Positions 32,952 through 34,290 of a stretch of 34,290 bases of DNA are shown here, piece after piece. The position numbers were made by a program, and so were the translations under genes. The number at the start of each line of letters is the position of its first letter. The stretch's first letter is position 1. The stretch comes from Thermoplasmata archaeon (GTDB taxonomy: Archaea; Thermoplasmatota; E2; DHVEG-1; B18-G2). Under the pieces are notes generated by a model that was not told the origin of the DNA, searched no databases, and saw only the letters and a list, made by a program, of their open reading frames with translations. Where the stretch lies: the NCBI GenBank assembly GCA_021161865.1, contig JAGGZU010000121.1:1-34290 (forward strand). The letters are read 5' to 3'.

Positions 32952-34225
32952 AAAAAGCGTTAGTAATAAGTGTTGTGGCAATAATGGCTTTAGCAGCAGT
33001 GTTGCCAGCGGTTTCAGCAACAACTTCTCAAAAATCAATAGCTGATCCACCTTATGAGGGTGGAGCAACTCCTGGGCCAGCGACAGTCCATGGTACCTTG
33101 ACGCATGCTCTTGATCCTCCTAGTGGTGGCGGTGCTACCAATAATCCTGTGAAGATCGCTGCGATTTGGGAGACATCCGGTGATCCCTTGGATGATGATC
33201 TCAGTAAAGATGGGACACAGGTTGATCCACCAATGGAGTATCAGGGTGAGACAGAGGTGTGTTTCTTCGTAGCAGTATTCGATCTAGATAATTTCTATGG
33301 ACAGGGTATCAATGACATTAACACTGTGAAGATAGATCTCTATCACCCTGAGAACAATGGTGACGACAACTGCGTCGAACCTGGTGACGGGTCTTTGAAG
33401 GTTGATCTTGTGTTGGATCCCATGGGTAACACGGAAGGGAGAGATGCTTTCATTGCAGCACATGGTGTAGAGAACGCCAATAACCATATTATCTGCTACT
33501 ACAACGGATTCGACTACAGTTCACTCTACCACGAGTGGAATGAGAGTCACCTAATCATCTACAAGATATGCTACGACATGTATTATCATCAGCCTGCTGG
33601 TTGGTATCATGCTGTTGCTACAGCAGCAGACAATGGTGCAACCTCTGATACTCAAGAGAACTGGTGGGAATACGTTGAAGGACTCGGCTACGAGTTGGAT
33701 TTCGACACCATCGATTGGGAGACGCTCACAAACGTCAACCAGTGGTACTGGAAGGATGGAAACTGGGAGTTCAGTCCAGGTGACGGTTACCCGACCATTC
33801 GTAACATCGGAAACTGGGATGTAAAGATAGGTGTAGCATTTGACAACTGGAACTTCGGAACAAGCACATATTCAAGTGGTACACATCCTGATGCAATGTT
33901 CGATGTGAGAATCGGAGACAAAAACCCAGATGCTACAAAATACAACCAATCATGGTACGAACGTAATCGCAATCAGCCGATGTGGCCAGATGGAACAATA
34001 TACTCACCTATCCCAGTAGACAACAAGGTATGCTGCGATGGCAGTAACCCATATCGTGGTCCACGTGACAACGTGCTGCTACTCTGCAACACCACCAAGA
34101 TAAACTTCGGTATATACATCTACAAGTTCACACACGGAGAAGGAACCTACAGCGGAGATATACTGATGTACGCGTTGGATCCAGGATACTACCCCGATGA
34201 TCACACTCCATGTGGTAACTCATAA
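32948..34225 (+). CDS. Secreted protein with signal peptide, possible major surface protein
   Basis: 425 residues with a textbook signal peptide (KKALVISVVAIMALAAVLPAVSA, cut before TTSQKS). The mature protein is acidic, rich in Asp, Asn, Trp and Tyr, with a Gly/Pro-rich N-terminal part repeating 'DPP.(E/S)GGAT' twice, and several Cys ('EVCFFVAVF', 'NCVEPGDG', 'HIICYYN', 'KICYDMYY', 'KVCCDGSN', 'LLLCNTTK', 'HTPCGNS'). No membrane anchor. GGGAGG precedes the ATG by eight bases. The long AT-rich promoter region and a bias to AAC, TAC, AAG and ATC codons suggest high expression, as for a surface-layer or abundant extracellular protein; family not recognised. Confidence 0.8.
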   Translation: MKKALVISVVAIMALAAVLPAVSATTSQKSIADPPYEGGATPGPATVHGTLTHALDPPSGGGATNNPVKIAAIWETSGDPLDDDLSKDGTQVDPPMEYQGETEVCFFVAVFDLDNFYGQGINDINTVKIDLYHPENNGDDNCVEPGDGSLKVDLVLDPMGNTEGRDAFIAAHGVENANNHIICYYNGFDYSSLYHEWNESHLIIYKICYDMYYHQPAGWYHAVATAADNGATSDTQENWWEYVEGLGYELDFDTIDWETLTNVNQWYWKDGNWEFSPGDGYPTIRNIGNWDVKIGVAFDNWNFGTSTYSSGTHPDAMFDVRIGDKNPDATKYNQSWYERNRNQPMWPDGTIYSPIPVDNKVCCDGSNPYRGPRDNVLLLCNTTKINFGIYIYKFTHGEGTYSGDILMYALDPGYYPDDHTPCGNS

Positions 34226-34290
34226 GGCGGAACAAAGTACTGAGTGGAACTCAAAGAATAAAAGATGAAACAATAAAAGATGTATAGAGA

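Noticed and set aside
1-34290. CRISPR array, insertion sequence, prophage or integrated element
   Set aside because: No regularly spaced short repeats, transposase, integrase or duplicated tRNA end were found; the repeats seen are coding modules in surface proteins.
34226-34290. AATAAAAGATG direct repeat at the right edge
   Set aside because: Two copies 17 bp apart at the window edge, without enough downstream sequence to judge.

Overview
This window is archaeal and most likely comes from an uncultured euryarchaeote, with Thermoplasmatota the best guess. It encodes aIF2 alpha, beta and gamma, Nop10, L44e, S27e, S6e, primase PriS, GINS51, RFC-L, prefoldin alpha, FtsY and an archaeal-type UMP kinase. 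The euryarchaeal lean rests on the aIF2-beta/TRAM fusion, FtsZ paired with a CdrS-like ribbon-helix-helix protein, and many secreted Ig-like proteins with the '...WSWSFNFP..GYYEFYSIA.DNAGNTE' signature. Promoters have archaeal TATA boxes, some genes look leaderless, and others have GGAGG/GGTGA ribosome-binding sites. I see no insertion sequence, phage gene or CRISPR array. The phylum assignment is inference.

Bases 1-18028 (plus strand) form a cell-surface locus. It starts inside a giant secreted protein (at least 2836 residues visible) built of Ig-like, DUF2341/ConA-like, fibronectin-like and beta-helix-like repeats. The C-terminal ~300 residues of the giant (module 'A0') occur again as two free-standing secreted proteins, A1 and A2. 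Each of these is followed by a paralogous protein with a C-terminal membrane anchor (B1, B2), giving the order giant(A0)-A1-B1-A2-B2. Then come a small anchored protein (C), a membrane protein with a cytoplasmic HhH-like domain (D) and another Ig-rich anchored protein (E). The plan resembles the bacterial WxL / WxL-interacting-protein surface systems, although no sequence homology is proven. This is the most novel part of the window.

Bases 18069-31904 are mainly housekeeping. The minus-strand cluster priS-gins51-rpl44e-rps27e-aIF2alpha-nop10-PAC2 joins replication to translation. Nop10 and S27e are 57-residue genes. Next are pfdA-ftsY (plus), S6e-aIF2gamma-PIN (minus), a 48-residue unknown plus aIF2beta-TRAM (plus), cdrS-ftsZ (plus), a SecB-like unknown with UMP kinase (minus), a membrane protein with a cytoplasmic coiled tail (plus), RFC-L (minus) and tRNA-Ser(GCU) (plus). 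The cdrS promoter carries a perfect 17-bp palindrome and a cluster of TGTCA/TGACA elements. The ftsZ leader carries a cUUCGg hairpin and a short ORF.

Bases 31905-34290 hold a winged-helix regulator, a small coiled-coil protein, an AT-rich gap and a 425-residue secreted protein with a classic signal peptide. That protein may be a major surface protein.
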